A DNA stretch of 60,000 nucleotides, from NCBI GenBank assembly GCA_030704615.1, contig CM060733.1:75556907-75616906 (forward strand), written 5' to 3'. The stretch comes from Takakia lepidozioides. Taxonomy: Eukaryota; Streptophyta; Takakiopsida; Takakiales; Takakiaceae. The notes under the pieces are model-generated. The model was not told the origin of the DNA. It ran no database searches and was given only the letters and a program-made list of their open reading frames with translations. Of this stretch, positions 42,670 to 53,275 are shown in pieces. The number at the start of each line of letters is the position of its first letter. Within the stretch, counting starts at the first letter, position 1. The position numbers were made by a program, and so were the translations under genes.

Positions 42670-42955
42670 GTAATGGTCAGTCTGACCGCCCAGTTTGTTC
42701 TCTGTGCTGTTTGAGTCCATCATCGGGGTCACGTTGCCTATTCAGTATGGTCAGTCCGCTGCGTTCTCTCCTCAGTCCGCTGGCTCACTCCGCTCGTCAG
42801 TTAGTCTGTTTTATATCGCTACATTACTTACTGAGTCCGTTTGTCAGTCCGCTGGTCCAGTCCACTGGTATAGTCTACTAGTTGCCTCCACCCTACGTAC
42901 GCACGTTACACTCTGCTGGTCTGTGAGTCCAGTCCGCTGCATGAGGTGAATATAG
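42670..42955 (+). repeat. Gene C intron filled with CAGTCCGCTGG motifs
   Basis: The intron starts GTAATG and ends ATAG. It contains CAGTCCGCTG or close forms near 42,677, 42,749, 42,773, 42,853, 42,866 and 42,929, all in sense orientation, whereas the exons carry the complement. Confidence 0.75.
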
Positions 42956-43204
42956 AGTCCACGTCCATGTTCCTGACGTCGAAGTTCTCTGCCGTGTACC
43001 AGGATGAACGTGTTTCTATTCGTAGGGCCATTCAGGCTTGGCGGATACCTAGCAATGATGCTCCTTTACAAGCGACTGCAGTGCGTGCGGAAGTGGACCA
43101 CGTGCGAGAGTACATATTATTGAAGTATCCTGGGTCATCTGCTGCTATAGCGACATTACATATTCAAGACGCATCGGGGGGGAATGCGTCTGGGACAGCC
43201 GAGT

Positions 43205-43385
43205 CTGCCATCCAGCAGACTCCCATTCAGTAGGCCGTCATCCAGCAGACTCCCGTTCAGCAGCCTGTCATCCAGTAGACTCCCAACGAGCAGCCTGTCA
43301 TCCTGCAGACTCCTCTCCAGGAGCCCATCATGCAGCCCATGCCAATGGGAAGTCCTGTCAGACTGCAGACTAGCAGACTGACCAG
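43205..43385 (+). repeat. CAGCAGACT repeats in gene C exon
   Basis: ATCCAGCAGACTCCC and related units encode IQQTP-like repeats. Two units carry TAG where sister units have CAG (at about 43,231 and 43,276). Confidence 0.85.
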
Positions 43386-44319
43386 CAGACTGTCTTTCTC
43401 TCACATAGCACGACGATTTTTGCAGTTTGGCGATCGCCATCACCGGTATTTCAACCCGGAGCTGAAGACCTCACACTTCCCCGGCTTAGGGTGGGAGAAA
43501 TTAATCCCCATTTGGATTGGCATAATGAGCTCCACCGGATTGTTGCTGACCGCCGGTGGTCATTTGTACCCTTTCATTATTCCATAGAGTTTTCTATTGA
43601 GGAAGCCAACCATGTTCTAGAAGCCGCCTCTGCTGTTGCCATCCACAAGCGACCAAAATGCGCCGCCTCTATTTGTGCAGCTGATTCTCATGGATGACCC
43701 ATGGCCTGAAGACCTCAGACATATGCTTATGGCTCATCCAACCTTTGGGGTGCGAAGAAAGCACTTGTTCGGATTGACTGAGGAGGACTTTGAGCGCATG
43801 GCAGCTTCCTTCTTACAACACAGATGGATGCAATTTGGCAATTTCCGCTCATACAACAAGTTGATGAAGGATTTGCATAGTTTGAGGATGGACTTACTCC
43901 ATGGAACAGACCATTCACAAAAGTTTGTGGTGGATGACGCATTGCACTGGTTTGCATTGGTGATGGAGCGAGCAGTATTCGACATTGTTTTGCAAAAACC
44001 CAATGTCTTCAAAGTCCTGTGGTGTGGGATCCCAACTGAAGACCGCATCGGCGCCATTGCTCATCTCGATGGAGCATGCTTGTGCCGGCAAATCAAGGAC
44101 ATTGGCCTCGTCGGAAATCTCTTGGAAGGTAAAATGTTATAGGCAACTTTCGTGTTTCAGCTCAATTTCTTTTGCCAACTTTTTTACAAGTTCACATTTG
44201 CATAAACATGTGTTGCAGGGCGAGTTGATCTAGGAGACAAGCAAGTACAGGCTGCTTTCGACTCTTTTGCCAGAGGTGCAAGGGACCTTGTGCTGGCTTT
44301 ACAAGGAGTTCGGGAGACT

Positions 44320-45640
44320 GTCCAGCAGACTGGCCACAAGAATGTCGAACAACATATTCTCCACGACATATGTGGGCAGACTGCCCAAGTGCTGGAGACC
44401 GAGCATGTGCACCAGACCGTCCCGGGTAATAGGCCGGATCACTCCCATCAGACTGCCCCGCACACACATACTCAGTATGTGCAAATAGTACTGAGCGGGC
44501 ACCAAACTTTGCAGACTTTGCAGCAGACCGGAGAACAGACCGACCACCAGACTGCCCCTTAGCCGACTGTGCAGCAGACCAGCAAACATGGCCACCAGAC
44601 TGCCCCTCAGCAAACTGTACAGCAGATCGACGAATCCAGCCAGCAAATTGCCCCTCAGCAGACCGTGCAGCAGACCGACAAATCCAGCCAGCAGATTGCC
44701 CCTCAGCAGACCGTGCAGCAGACTGACGAATCCAGCCAGCAGATTGCCCCTCAGCAGACTGTGCAGCACACTGACGAACCCACTCAGCAGATGGCCGAGC
44801 AGACTATCCAGGAGACTAACAGCCAGTCTGTTCCCTGTATTGTGCAACAGACTCAGATGCACTGCCCTTACCGGGACCCTGTGGACGAATTTCTGCTGAG
44901 TTCCCAACAACATGTTTTTGGATCTGTCAGTATGAGTGTTTTGACCGAGTCCACTTTTTCCCCAAGCACATTCACTGACAACGTCATCAGGTCACCGGTA
45001 AAGCATTATTATCCAGCTCCCCGTGGCCTGCCTTCTATTACCTTCCAGGTTAGTCCCGTTTTCGTGCGCTCAGTGGCGAAAGCCATAGATGAGTCTTACG
45101 TGATGACCGAACTCAATCTGGGAACGCAAAACCGTATCATAGATCTTACAGAAGAGTTTGAGGAAGCAATTGCCGATGGGTCTTCCATATATGTTCTTGA
45201 TGTTTCCCAAGTTCATGGAGATCCGAACACCCAGCCGGCTGTCCACCAGACTGACCAGCACACTGAACAGTGGACACATGGAAGGACTGCCGAGCAACCT
45301 GTGGCGGGGTAGCATACTGTCTTCATTGATGAGCAGACTGAACCGCAGACTAACCAACAGACTGCACAGGTCACAGATGGAAGGACTGACCAGGATGGCT
45401 CGGAGCGGCAGACTGCACAGCTCAGCTCTGACTGCAGAGTTCAGATTGTACGGCCTGACCAGCACACTGCACACTTCACAGAGGGAAGGACTGACGACCA
45501 ACCTGCTACCGAGCACATTGCCCACATTGAGGAAGAGATTGAACCGCAGAGTTGCTAGCAGACTACACAGTTCACAGACGAAAGGACTGACGAAGAACCA
45601 GCGGCTGAGCAGACTGCCCACATTGAGCAACAGACTGAAC
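44320..45640 (+). repeat. Gln/Thr repeat tract of gene C (CAGCAGACTG units)
   Basis: About 30 copies of CAGCAGAC[TC] or close forms in frame, giving QQT, with longer units such as IAPQQTVQQTDESSQ repeated four times between 44,580 and 44,790. The DNA unit is the exact complement of the CAGTCTGCTG motif found in the intron and upstream DNA. Confidence 0.9.
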
Positions 45641-45758
45641 ATGCTGGCAGGCACACTGACAAGGAACCACATGCGGCGCAGACACCGTCTGGTATAGCGC
45701 TGGATTACATGGAGTCTGCTCCCTCACCCCTTGGGCAGGTTGTGTCAGAAAAATGTTG

Positions 45759-46745
45759 CGACCACCCCCCTGCTGGTAGTCGTACTTATTTACTGATTTA
45801 ATAGGTAGTAAGTTAGTACGTAGTAAGAGGGGGGGGGGTCCCTTATATAGCCTCTCAGGGCGGTGGGACCCTTCTAGAAGCCCGCCGACCCTGGGAGCCT
45901 TCTAGAAGGCCCTGGACACATGTCAACCCTATAGGACTCCCTATTCTAAATTTAGCCAATTCCTCCATTCTTTTTTTGAACCCCCTCATCTCATTCCTTA
46001 ATACACGTGGCCTTCCTACATAGGCGCCCCACTCTAATTCCTGGGCCATAGTAATTCCTGGACCACTCTAGAATCAGGGCCCGAGTGAAACTGCTCTACA
46101 TATTATTCGCACCTATTTAACAAAAAGAAAAATGGTCCGACCACCCCCCTGCTGGTGGTCGCAACTATTTAAAAATAAAAAAAATTGTGACCACCCCCTT
46201 GCTGGTGGTCACAGATTTTTTTTTTTTTTTTTTTTTGGGGAAACACCTGGGAGCGACAGCTCACAAATCAGGCCTCTTAGTAGTGAGAGGAAAAAATAAC
46301 CTCTTTCATTTATGCGCCATGAGGCGTAGGAATGGGGCACCACACACGAACCATACCACACCCATCAAGTAGCAAGATTTGACCCCAGAATCGTCCGGGT
46401 CGCACTCAGTGCACTTAACCAACTGAGCTACTAACTGTTGGTAGATATTAAAAAATCGGAAAATTATGCGACCACCCCCCTGTTGGTGGTCGCATCTATG
46501 AAAGAAAAAGAAAATAGTGCGACCACACCTCCCTACTGGTGGTCGCACCTATTTAAAAAAAAATCTGCGACCACCCCCCTACTGGTGGTCGCACCCATTA
46601 AAAAAAAAAAAAAAAATCTGCGACCACCCCTCTGCTGGTGGTCGCACCTATTAAAAAAATAAAAATTTTGCGACCACCCCCCTGCTGGTGGTCGCACCTA
46701 ATAAAGAAAAGAAAAAATGATGCGACCACCCCCTGCTGGCGGTCG
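45759..46745. repeat. Array of short hairpins, CGACCACC...GGTGGTCG
   Basis: Nine units: 45,759-45,782, 46,138-46,161, 46,188-46,211, 46,469-46,492, 46,520-46,545, 46,568-46,591, 46,621-46,644, 46,671-46,694 and 46,723-46,745. Each has 8-10-base arms around CCCCTGCT and is followed by ACCTATT and an A-rich run. Unit starts in the dense part are 51, 48, 53, 50 and 52 bases apart. A SINE splits the array, and unrelated GC-rich DNA sits between units 1 and 2. Confidence 0.95.
46213..46440 (-). mobile_element. tRNA-derived SINE inserted in the hairpin array
   Basis: On the minus strand the head at 46,440-46,372 has TAGCTCAGTTGGT (RNA polymerase III A box, 46,430-46,418) and GGGGTCAAATC (a B box lacking one T, about 46,386-46,376). 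A 130-base body and a poly(A) tail (T-run at 46,218-46,239 on the plus strand) follow. Layout and length fit a plant SINE moved by a LINE partner. The tRNA folding is degraded, so this is not a tRNA gene. Target-site duplication is not clear. Confidence 0.75.
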
Positions 46746-47176
46746 CAGCTATTACTAGCGTGCGCAGTCATGATGACAGCGCGCGCCCCGAGTGTGGAGG
46801 GGGGGGCTTATAAGGCCTTGGAGGCCATTCTCTCCCTCACTTTTCTCCACACCAGGACTTGGTGGGCGATGGGATGTTGCATTCCTTGTCATTGAGTCCA
46901 AGTGGAGAGGGGTGCTATTGGTTGGGTGGGGGGTATTTTGGGCCATTGGTTTCTACGAAATCGATGTTGAGTACCTCCCGAGAAGCCCTCCTCTGGCACC
47001 CACGTTTTTTTCATTGCACATTGCGTCATATCACTTAGAACTGCGGAGGGAGTGACACGTGCCTCTAGTACTTGGGGAGGATTCATTAGGGAGTAGGATT
47101 AGGTACGATTTAGGAGGGTTGGGAGAGCATTTTTCTTAGCAAACACCTGTCGAGTAGGGGTAAGCCAGAGCCATAA
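46746..47176. other. Upstream region of gene D
   Basis: No gene is seen. GC-rich start with GGGGGGGCTTATAAGGCC near 46,800 (a TATAA-like box at 46,810), then a plausible 5' leader up to the ATG at 47,177. Confidence 0.35.
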
Positions 47177-48105
47177 ATGGCGGAGGAGGAAGACAGAGGA
47201 GGTCATCCTAGGAATGACGATAATGAACCTGGACCTCCCAAAAAAAAACTAGAAGGGGCCAGGCGCGAACTTCGTTGGGACATATACAATGACCCCAACA
47301 TTCTTACGGAACCAGATTGGGAAGTTTGGAGGTTGGGGCAGCGGTGGTTGCTTGGTGACTGCAGGAAATTTGTGGACTGGTGTCACATAAATCATTTGTG
47401 GCCCAGAGATAGACATGATCCACAAACCAAACAAAATCAAGCTAGCTTGCATTCCTGCGCAACCCGCATTTCCGCCACAGGGCAGAGGAGGTACATACAA
47501 CATTGTGGGGTCAACCGCTCGTCAACAACAAAGTCTCGTATTTATTTGCGGCCATGTTGTACACAGAGTTGATTTTATTGTGACCAGTGGATTGACAAAC
47601 TGCCACTGCGAGACAACGTACTAGACTATACATATTCTCTGATATCCCAGACTTGTATATACGTCAGGGGCATGACATCATACGGTTGGATGGAAACGAC
47701 GAGGTGGAAGAAGGAGGAAAGGCAGACCAACCTCCAAATTATACGCCGCAACAGCTCTCCACAGCCGGGCCTTCAACGTCTAAGGTGGAGGGGGGTGAGG
47801 TACGCTCTCCGTTGGAGGAACAGTTGGCCGCACATAAACAGCACATCAAGGACCTAAAGGATATTGTTCATTTGCAACGGTGGCAAATAGCGAAGTTGTT
47901 GGAAAGAATGGGGTTGGGGATTCTTGACAGCGTACGCGGTGTGCTTCAGGACCTGAGGCCAATCACCAACGAGCAAGACATATTGGCGCATTTGAATATG
48001 CCACCAATGGACATTGACCGCGTCATCGACGGGGTTGACTCAATCGGGCATGGGAATGAAGTGCAAATGTCTGAACTGGACCCGGCGAGGGTTGAGGAAC
48101 ACTAG
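47177..48105 (+). pseudogene. Gene D: unknown protein with frame changes
   Basis: Starts at ATG 47,177 with MAEEEDRGGHPRNDDNEPGP and a basic KKK cluster, then LRWDIYNDPNILTEPDWEVW and WLLGDCRKFVDWCHIN. A frame change near 47,405 leads to KIKLACIPAQPAFPPQGRGG and VDFIVTSGLTNC. A second near 47,615 leads to YIFSDIPDLYIRQGHDIIR, an acidic/Gly linker, a helical stretch (HKQHIKDLKDIVHLQRWQIA) and a stop at 48,105. Reading through both breaks gives a coherent protein of about 300 residues. No domain is recognised. It follows the hairpin array directly and may belong to the same element. Confidence 0.45.
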
Positions 48106-48718
48106 AAGCATTCGTGTCTTTTCCGAATCGACTGCACGTCCAAAACCACTGAGGGAACAACTTTGAGATGTTTGTTACTACTACACAGTCGTAACGGATA
48201 AATTCACATTTCTAATGGCGGATAGAAGTTGCATCAATGACTCCGCAGTCGGCACAATATTCGCGGCGATTTAATTCAATTACGTATTTTTTTTTATAAA
48301 AAACAACAATTACAAGTGGTTTTAAGCACTAGAGAACGACTCTTAACAACTAGGCATTCATTGCACACCCTATTCAAAAATGGAATTTTTATAAGTGCTC
48401 CACATGGCTCATGACGTGGAATATTTTAATGTATTTTAGGGCTTGTGTGGCTCGTAGAGATTGTTCTAATCGTCGGATGTAAGATGATCTAAGGGTGGAA
48501 GAGTAACTTTGTCCTTTGCCTGAATTTGTCTAAGTGTTGGGAGAGGGATGGAGGCTTGAGAGAGAGACGAACAAGTGATGCGAGAAGGACGAAGACCAAA
48601 TCGAGGTCCATGTCCTGTTGTTGCAAGCGTTTATGGCGTCAAGGGCACATTATGTGCAAATGTGGGCTCTTGGCTCCCCTTTGTACCATGATTTGGTATT
48701 CTTCCTGATGATCACAAG
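48106..48718. other. Non-coding downstream stretch
   Basis: AT-rich with a T-run at about 48,286-48,297. Nothing recognised apart from possible gene D 3' sequence. Confidence 0.35.
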
Positions 48719-48955
48719 GTTCTTGGGGGAATCAGCTTGGTCTTAGCAACCCATATTTTAATCTCTACCCGCTCAGCTGCACCGTGGTGGTTCTTACGAA
48801 CCAATCCCACATTACCTAACTAGAGATACAAGCAGCACGCACAAGAGGTCTTCTTGGGTTCATGGTCAGTCTAATCCGCAATGGGTCATGACACAAGGTA
48901 GAGGACAATGTGGTGAGGGCACCTTCTTCTTCGAGCTATTTCAGCATATTTTGCC
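48719..48955 (+). repeat. R2 repeat copy, plus strand
   Basis: Shares TTGGTCTTAGCA, ATCTCTACCCGCTCAGCTGC, ACAAGCAGCACGCACAAGAG and ATGGGTCATGACACAAGGT with copies at 1.9 kb and 54.1 kb. It joins PPR sequence at its right end. Confidence 0.8.
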
Positions 48956-49790
48956 GAGATGTAGTGTCGTGGAGTGCGATGCTTGCAGGGTATGCAAAGC
49001 AGGGACGTGGGATGGAGGCTTTGGAGACCTATGAAGTTGCGAAGGGAGAGTTTGATAACATGGCTGAACAAGATGTTGTCTCAAGGAACACGCTGAATCT
49101 CGCAAGATATGGCCAGCATGTGTGCAGGATGAGGGCATTGGAGACATATGAGCAAATGTTGACAAGAGGTGCAGCCTGACCGGGTTACGTTCATTTGTGT
49201 TTGCAATGCATGTGCAAACTTGGTAAAGGGCAAAGAGGTCCATCGTGACATTGTCAAAGCTGGAACTGTACCAGATGTAACAATACCTCGTCGACATGTA
49301 TGCCAAACGTGGGAGCATTCCCTTGTGGACAAGGAGCGTTTAACAATATGGCTGAGCGAAATGTGGTGTGGTGGAACGTGATGATCGCAGGACATGCACA
49401 ACATGGGCGGGGATTGCGGGTTTTGGAGACCTATGAGCAAATGATGTGGGTCTAGGGGGTGAAGCCCGAGCACATTACGTTTGTTTGCGTTTGTAGTGCA
49501 TGTGCGAGCCTGTTGGAGAAGGGCAAAGAGGTCCATGGTTGCATCGTCAAAGCTGGAATTGTGGTAGATGTCATTCTGAACATGAATACCCTTCTAGATA
49601 GGGAGTGTTCAACAATATGGCTGAGCAAAATGTGGTGTCGTGGAAAGTGATGATCGCAGGACATGCACAACAGGGGCGGGGATTGCAGGTTTTGGAGACC
49701 TATGAGCAGTTGATGTGGGAGGAGGTGAAGTCCGACCACATTATGTTCAGAGAGTTCAAATGCCTCTCCACCATGACCTTGCTTAGCTAA
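48956..49790 (+). pseudogene. PPR pseudogene, several degraded motifs
   Basis: Plus-strand motifs appear in different frames: DVVSWSAMLAGYAKQGRGME, NNMAEQDVVS, VTFICVCNACANLVKGKEVH, IVKAGTVPDV, ITFVCVCSACASLLEKGKEV, CIVKAGIVVDVILN, NVVSWKVMIAGHAQQGRGLQ and VLETYEQ. Three L/S/P cycles can be traced, each with frame changes and deletions such as the missing NALVDMYAK core near 49,590. The cycles at 49,200-49,440 and 49,460-49,740 resemble each other closely, so part of it is a tandem duplicate. Not functional. Confidence 0.85.
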
Positions 49791-51520
49791 CCATGCCTTG
49801 CTGATGTTGTTGTCTTGCACTTGAGCTGTTTTTGGACACTGGCTGGAACATCCACAAGGCGGCTCTGCTCGAGAGAGAAATCAGCTTGAATGCAGGGGCA
49901 GATTTTGAGATCACAATCGCCACTCAGAACGTTGTTCTTTGCACCGGCATGGCATGTCAGCATGCATATCAGCCCAAACTCATTACTCCGTGAGCCTTCC
50001 ACTACCGGAGTGTGCCCATTCAAGCCAGATCTTCGAAACGCAGGGATGGAACGGGGTTTTGAAACCAGCATTGCCTAACTGGATACCCAATTCAGCTCCG
50101 CATCCTGGTCCATTAATCTGCTGCACATTGTGAAGTTTTCTGCCCGTTCACCGCAAGTTGAATAAGGAGTATTCTTAAAACACGGGTACTCATAATCTGA
50201 AAATGGCTCCAGCTTATATTGCTTGAGTGCGAATATGAGTGTTGGTTGCCTTGGCAGCTTTACATCTGGTCCATCCCACTCGATATGATGAGCAGGTTCA
50301 GCTTGACTTCTCTCACACAAAAGAGGTTAGTTGTCTTGGGTCTTGGCAGGGTTTCCCACAACCGCCTTTCATTTTCAGACTGCCAGTCATCAGCCTCGTT
50401 CTCCAATGCTTCACTTTCTTCCCAAGTGAAGTGCTCTCCTCTTTTATGCTTCAACGTCCCTGCATGTGTCTTTTCCTTCATCTCCCGTGGTGCTTTCGAA
50501 TGAATGAGCACTGATTTACATCTGTTGGCAACACTTACGGTGTCCCTTTCTTGCATGCCACTGCAGGCCCGCATTGACTTTCTTGGCAGGGAAGTCTCCT
50601 CCTTCTCCCTCATTTTCTGGCTCTGTTGGTGCCCCACTCACCATGCTATCAGGGCTGCATTTATTTTGTGGTGTTGCACCAGCCAAGGGCGATCTTTCAC
50701 TGGTCCGATTGTTGGCAACAGCTGATTGGAGTCTTCTTGGCAGAGTCTCCCACGAGCTCCCATCAATTTCAGGCATCAGGTTTTCTACCCTGCCCTTCCA
50801 CTTTTCATAAGCGAGGTGCCTGTCTTCCTCCCTTTCACTCTTCAGCGTCTCAGGCAGATTTTTCTTCATGCGATTGCTGCTCCCATACTTCCAGTCATTG
50901 TTTAATTTTCTCCAGCCATCACCCTCAGATTTGACAAGGTATTGCTACCCTTCATTGTGTCTTTCCTCACTCCCAGCTGCTGGTTTTATCCCAAATTCAC
51001 CTCTCATCCTTGCCTGGGGTTTTGCTTGCCAAACAGCCCTTGTGTGGGGAACTTCAACGAAAGGCAACATCTCATTCTCAGCTCCTGTCTTTGTACCTCT
51101 TTGCAGCAGTCCAGCCTCAGGTGCCTCATTTTCTGATTGCTGGGTTGCATTCTTCGCCGCCAACCTTTGACAAGAAAGTGTGCTCCATCTTCCTCATCTC
51201 CTACTGGTTCCCTTGATGCTTCACCTCGTATGTCTTCCTCCTCATGTTTTAGCAGCAGCTCCCATGCTTGAATTGCTACTTTTCCTCGTAGTTGATCTTG
51301 TGCTTTTCCTTTTTCTCCGTAGCCTAATCAACAGTTTTGTCTTGGCAGCTCCCTTGCCATGAGTGCCTTGTCTCACTGCATCTCCCTTGGCTGCCCACCA
51401 TCCGTGGAGTCTTTCTTGCACTATTCTGACCCTCGTTGGCATGCACTTTGCTGCGATGCCCCACATGTATTTGCTGCTCCCTTTAATCATCAACATAGTG
51501 CTCCAGAGCCAGTTCCTCAT
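49787..51520 (-). pseudogene. Unknown minus-strand gene remnant
   Basis: Successive minus-strand frames are rich in charged residues and look coding: KYMWGIAAKCMPTRVRIVQE (about 51,470), LPFVEVPHTRAVWQAKPQAR (about 51,060), KSEREEDRHLAYEKWKGRVE (about 50,835), SSWETLPRRLQSAV, SKAPREMKEKTHAGTLKHKR (about 50,490), RRLWETLPRPK, then FSDYEYPCFKNTPYSTCGER (about 50,210), RAENFTMCSRLMDQDAELNW and CHAGAKNNVLSGDCDLKICP (about 49,950). WETLPR occurs twice. Stops and frame changes separate the blocks. I do not recognise the family. It lies between two PPR relics and may be another gene carried by a repeat. Confidence 0.4.
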
Positions 51521-51984
51521 TGTTGACCAGTTGACCTTCTCAGCCCTTGGACCCCATTTTCCCTTCTCCCATGTGCCTCGTCTTTCTGCTTCATCGTTTG
51601 CTTTACTTGCACGATGTTGCTTCTTCCCTACAGCTCATCATGTGTTGTGGCTCTTTCCCATGTTGCACTCACTCCCATCAAACGTTGTGCAATTGATAAG
51701 ACTGAGATGAGTTGATGCAGGATAGGGGGAGGGCTTGCTGGTGTATGTTGTCCGATAGGCCCCACGCACAGAGTTAAAGCTGGAAGTCAGCCTTGCAAGG
51801 ACCCAAGTGAGAGAAGTCTGGTGGGGGTAGCATCTTGGGGGATGGCAGTTAGGGCAATGTGTGTCTAGGGCAATATATGTCATAGCAGCGGGTGATGTGC
51901 TGCCAATTTTGAGGATAGAGACAGCCTGTAAGCTGTAGATTTGTATAAGTGGTTTCTTCTTACACATATTGCTCCCAGTTTGCC
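51521..51984. other. Unassigned spacer
   Basis: No gene or repeat recognised before the next PPR relic. A short GTGTCTAGGGCAATATATGT duplication-like stretch lies near 51,860. Confidence 0.3.
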
Positions 51985-52140
51985 ACAACCAGTTGTTTGC
52001 GTTTGTAGTGCATGTGCGAGCCTGCTGGGGAAGGGCAAAGAGGTCCATGGTTGCATCGTCAAAGCTGGAATTGTGGCAGATGTCATTCTGAACAATACCC
52101 TTGTGGACAGGGAGTGTTCAACAATATGGCTGAGCGAAGG
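51985..52140 (+). pseudogene. Short PPR fragment
   Basis: VCVCSACASLLGKGKEVHGC, IVKAGIVADVILNN and TLVDRECSTIWLSE match the repeats at 49.5 kb. About 50 residues, then lost into R1-type sequence (GGCACCTTCTTCAATTTCACC). Confidence 0.8.
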
Positions 52141-53070
52141 ATAGAGTATAATGACTGCTAATGAAGGCACCTTCTTCAATTTCACCTTGTTTTCCCCTCT
52201 TATCAGAATCGCCCCTAATTATTCATGTCTGAATTCTGCAAGTTAGTTGTGCAATTGAGCGTAGGAACTAGTGTGATAAGTTGAGTTGGGTGCTTCCTAG
52301 AACAAGTCTAGGCTGTCATCGTCAACTGCTAGCAACAAGGCAAGGTTGTATGCATGATTCGTGCGAGGCATGGATAGTTGAAGGAGCAAGGATAGAGTGT
52401 GGGTGCAGATTCACCCAAGAGGGCCAGACTTCAACCTCCAGATTAACTATGAAGCTACAAGAAACCTGCATGGGTAGATGGTCAACTGGCAGCAACGGCA
52501 CAATTGATAAAATCAGACATTGTTAATGAAGGCATCTTCTTCAGCACATTTCACCCTGTTTTTCCCTCTTATTAGAATCGGTCCAAAATTTCCATGTTGA
52601 ATTATGCAAGTTAATTGGTTGAGTGAATCTAGTTTGGAGTGACTTTGACATGATACTGCTATGTGACAATAGGAAAATATCAAAAAACAAGTAACAGACA
52701 TGAGGAGAAGTTGTGGAATGAATACTTTTCTGCCCCCAGTCAATGATGGGACAACTGAGGCAAAAAGGTGAATGCCTGCTACATTTCAGAGAGTAGCAGA
52801 CGCAATTGAGCATAGGAACTAGTGTGATAAGCTGAGTTGGGTGTTTCCTAGAACAAATGTAGGTTGTCATTGTCAGCTACTAGCAGCAAGGCAAGGATGA
52901 ATGCATGATTTGTGCAGGGGCATGGATAGCTGAAGGAGCAGGGATAGAGTGTGGTCCAGATTCATCCTAGAGGGCCAAATTTCAAGCACAAGATTTACCT
53001 ATGATTCCTTGTGGATCAATAACTACAAGAAACCTCCATGGGTAGATGGTCTATTCCGTGGAACTCACTG
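52141..53070 (+). repeat. R1 repeat, two overlapping or tandem copies
   Basis: R1 landmarks occur twice in the plus orientation: GCATGATTCGTGCGAGGCAT near 52,353 and GCATGATTTGTGCAGGGGCA near 52,903, and TTTCACCCTGTTTTTCCCTC near 52,547. Between them are AGTTTGGAGTGACTTTGACA and CAGTCAATGATGGGACAACT. Reading frames are broken. It gives the full order of the R1 unit. Confidence 0.8.
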
Positions 53071-53089
53071 ATGTCTTGCATTATGAGGA

Positions 53090-53275
53090 TCAAAACTGCT
53101 TGACTTGCACAAGGCCTTGACCCTTAGGCAATCCCCAGAGCAGCAGTAGCTTTTGGGCTGCTTTTTTACTTTGTGTTTTTTATTTTGTCCCATAAGCTCT
53201 TTGAGCTTTCCGCAGATGTAATAAAGTACCATTTTGTTTCATTTCATTCATTTTCATTTCATTTTGTTTCATGGC
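53090..53275 (+). mobile_element. LINE 3' end
   Basis: TTTTTATTTTGTCCCATAAG, CTCTTTGAGCTTTCCGCAGA and TGTAATAAAGTACC, followed by repeats of TTTCATTT, is the usual 3' untranslated end of plant LINEs. No coding sequence remains: a severely 5'-truncated copy. Confidence 0.6.

Larger units (their letters stand above)
41678..45730 (+). pseudogene. Gene C: unknown multi-exon gene with zinc-finger-like motif and Gln/Thr repeat tail
   Basis: Plus-strand gene with likely start at 41,678 (MEDAYEKGGADWLDFVHRTR). After a frame change near 41,820 comes a C2HC-like motif, CPFCEEVIKDKIQLNRHC. Next are KETLAMIPRDFKPWPIL, a basic stretch (PRKRKLSDGAQKKKRQK) and an acidic end (EDEDDDDEVEE) before a GT donor at 42,670. 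The next exon starts near 42,956 (FSAVYQDERVSIRRAIQAWR). Then come LQFGDRHHRYFNPELK, DWHNELHRIVADRRWSFVPF after a frame change near 43,495, and HLFGLTEEDFERMAASFLQH. A clean GT-AG intron lies at 44,129-44,218, followed by a Gln-Gln-Thr-rich repeat tract and a unique part (VRSVAKAIDESYVMTELN). I recognise no transposase. At least four stops, several of them CAG-to-TAG, and two frame changes show decay. Possibly an element-encoded DNA-binding protein. Confidence 0.5.

Noticed and set aside
44299-44913. Leu-rich minus-strand frame (LAGFVSLLHGLLRGN repeats)
   Set aside because: It is the complement of the gene C Gln/Thr repeat tract; the plus strand has splice sites and continuity with other exons.
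46372-46440. A tRNA gene on the minus strand
   Set aside because: A-box and B-box-like sequences are present, but the B box is missing a base, stems do not fold well, and a body plus poly(A) tail follows. It is a SINE head.
48719-48955. tRNA-like or SINE head in repeat R2
   Set aside because: The CAGCTGAGCGGGTAGAGATT stretch on the complement hints at a D-arm, but no B box or cloverleaf could be built.
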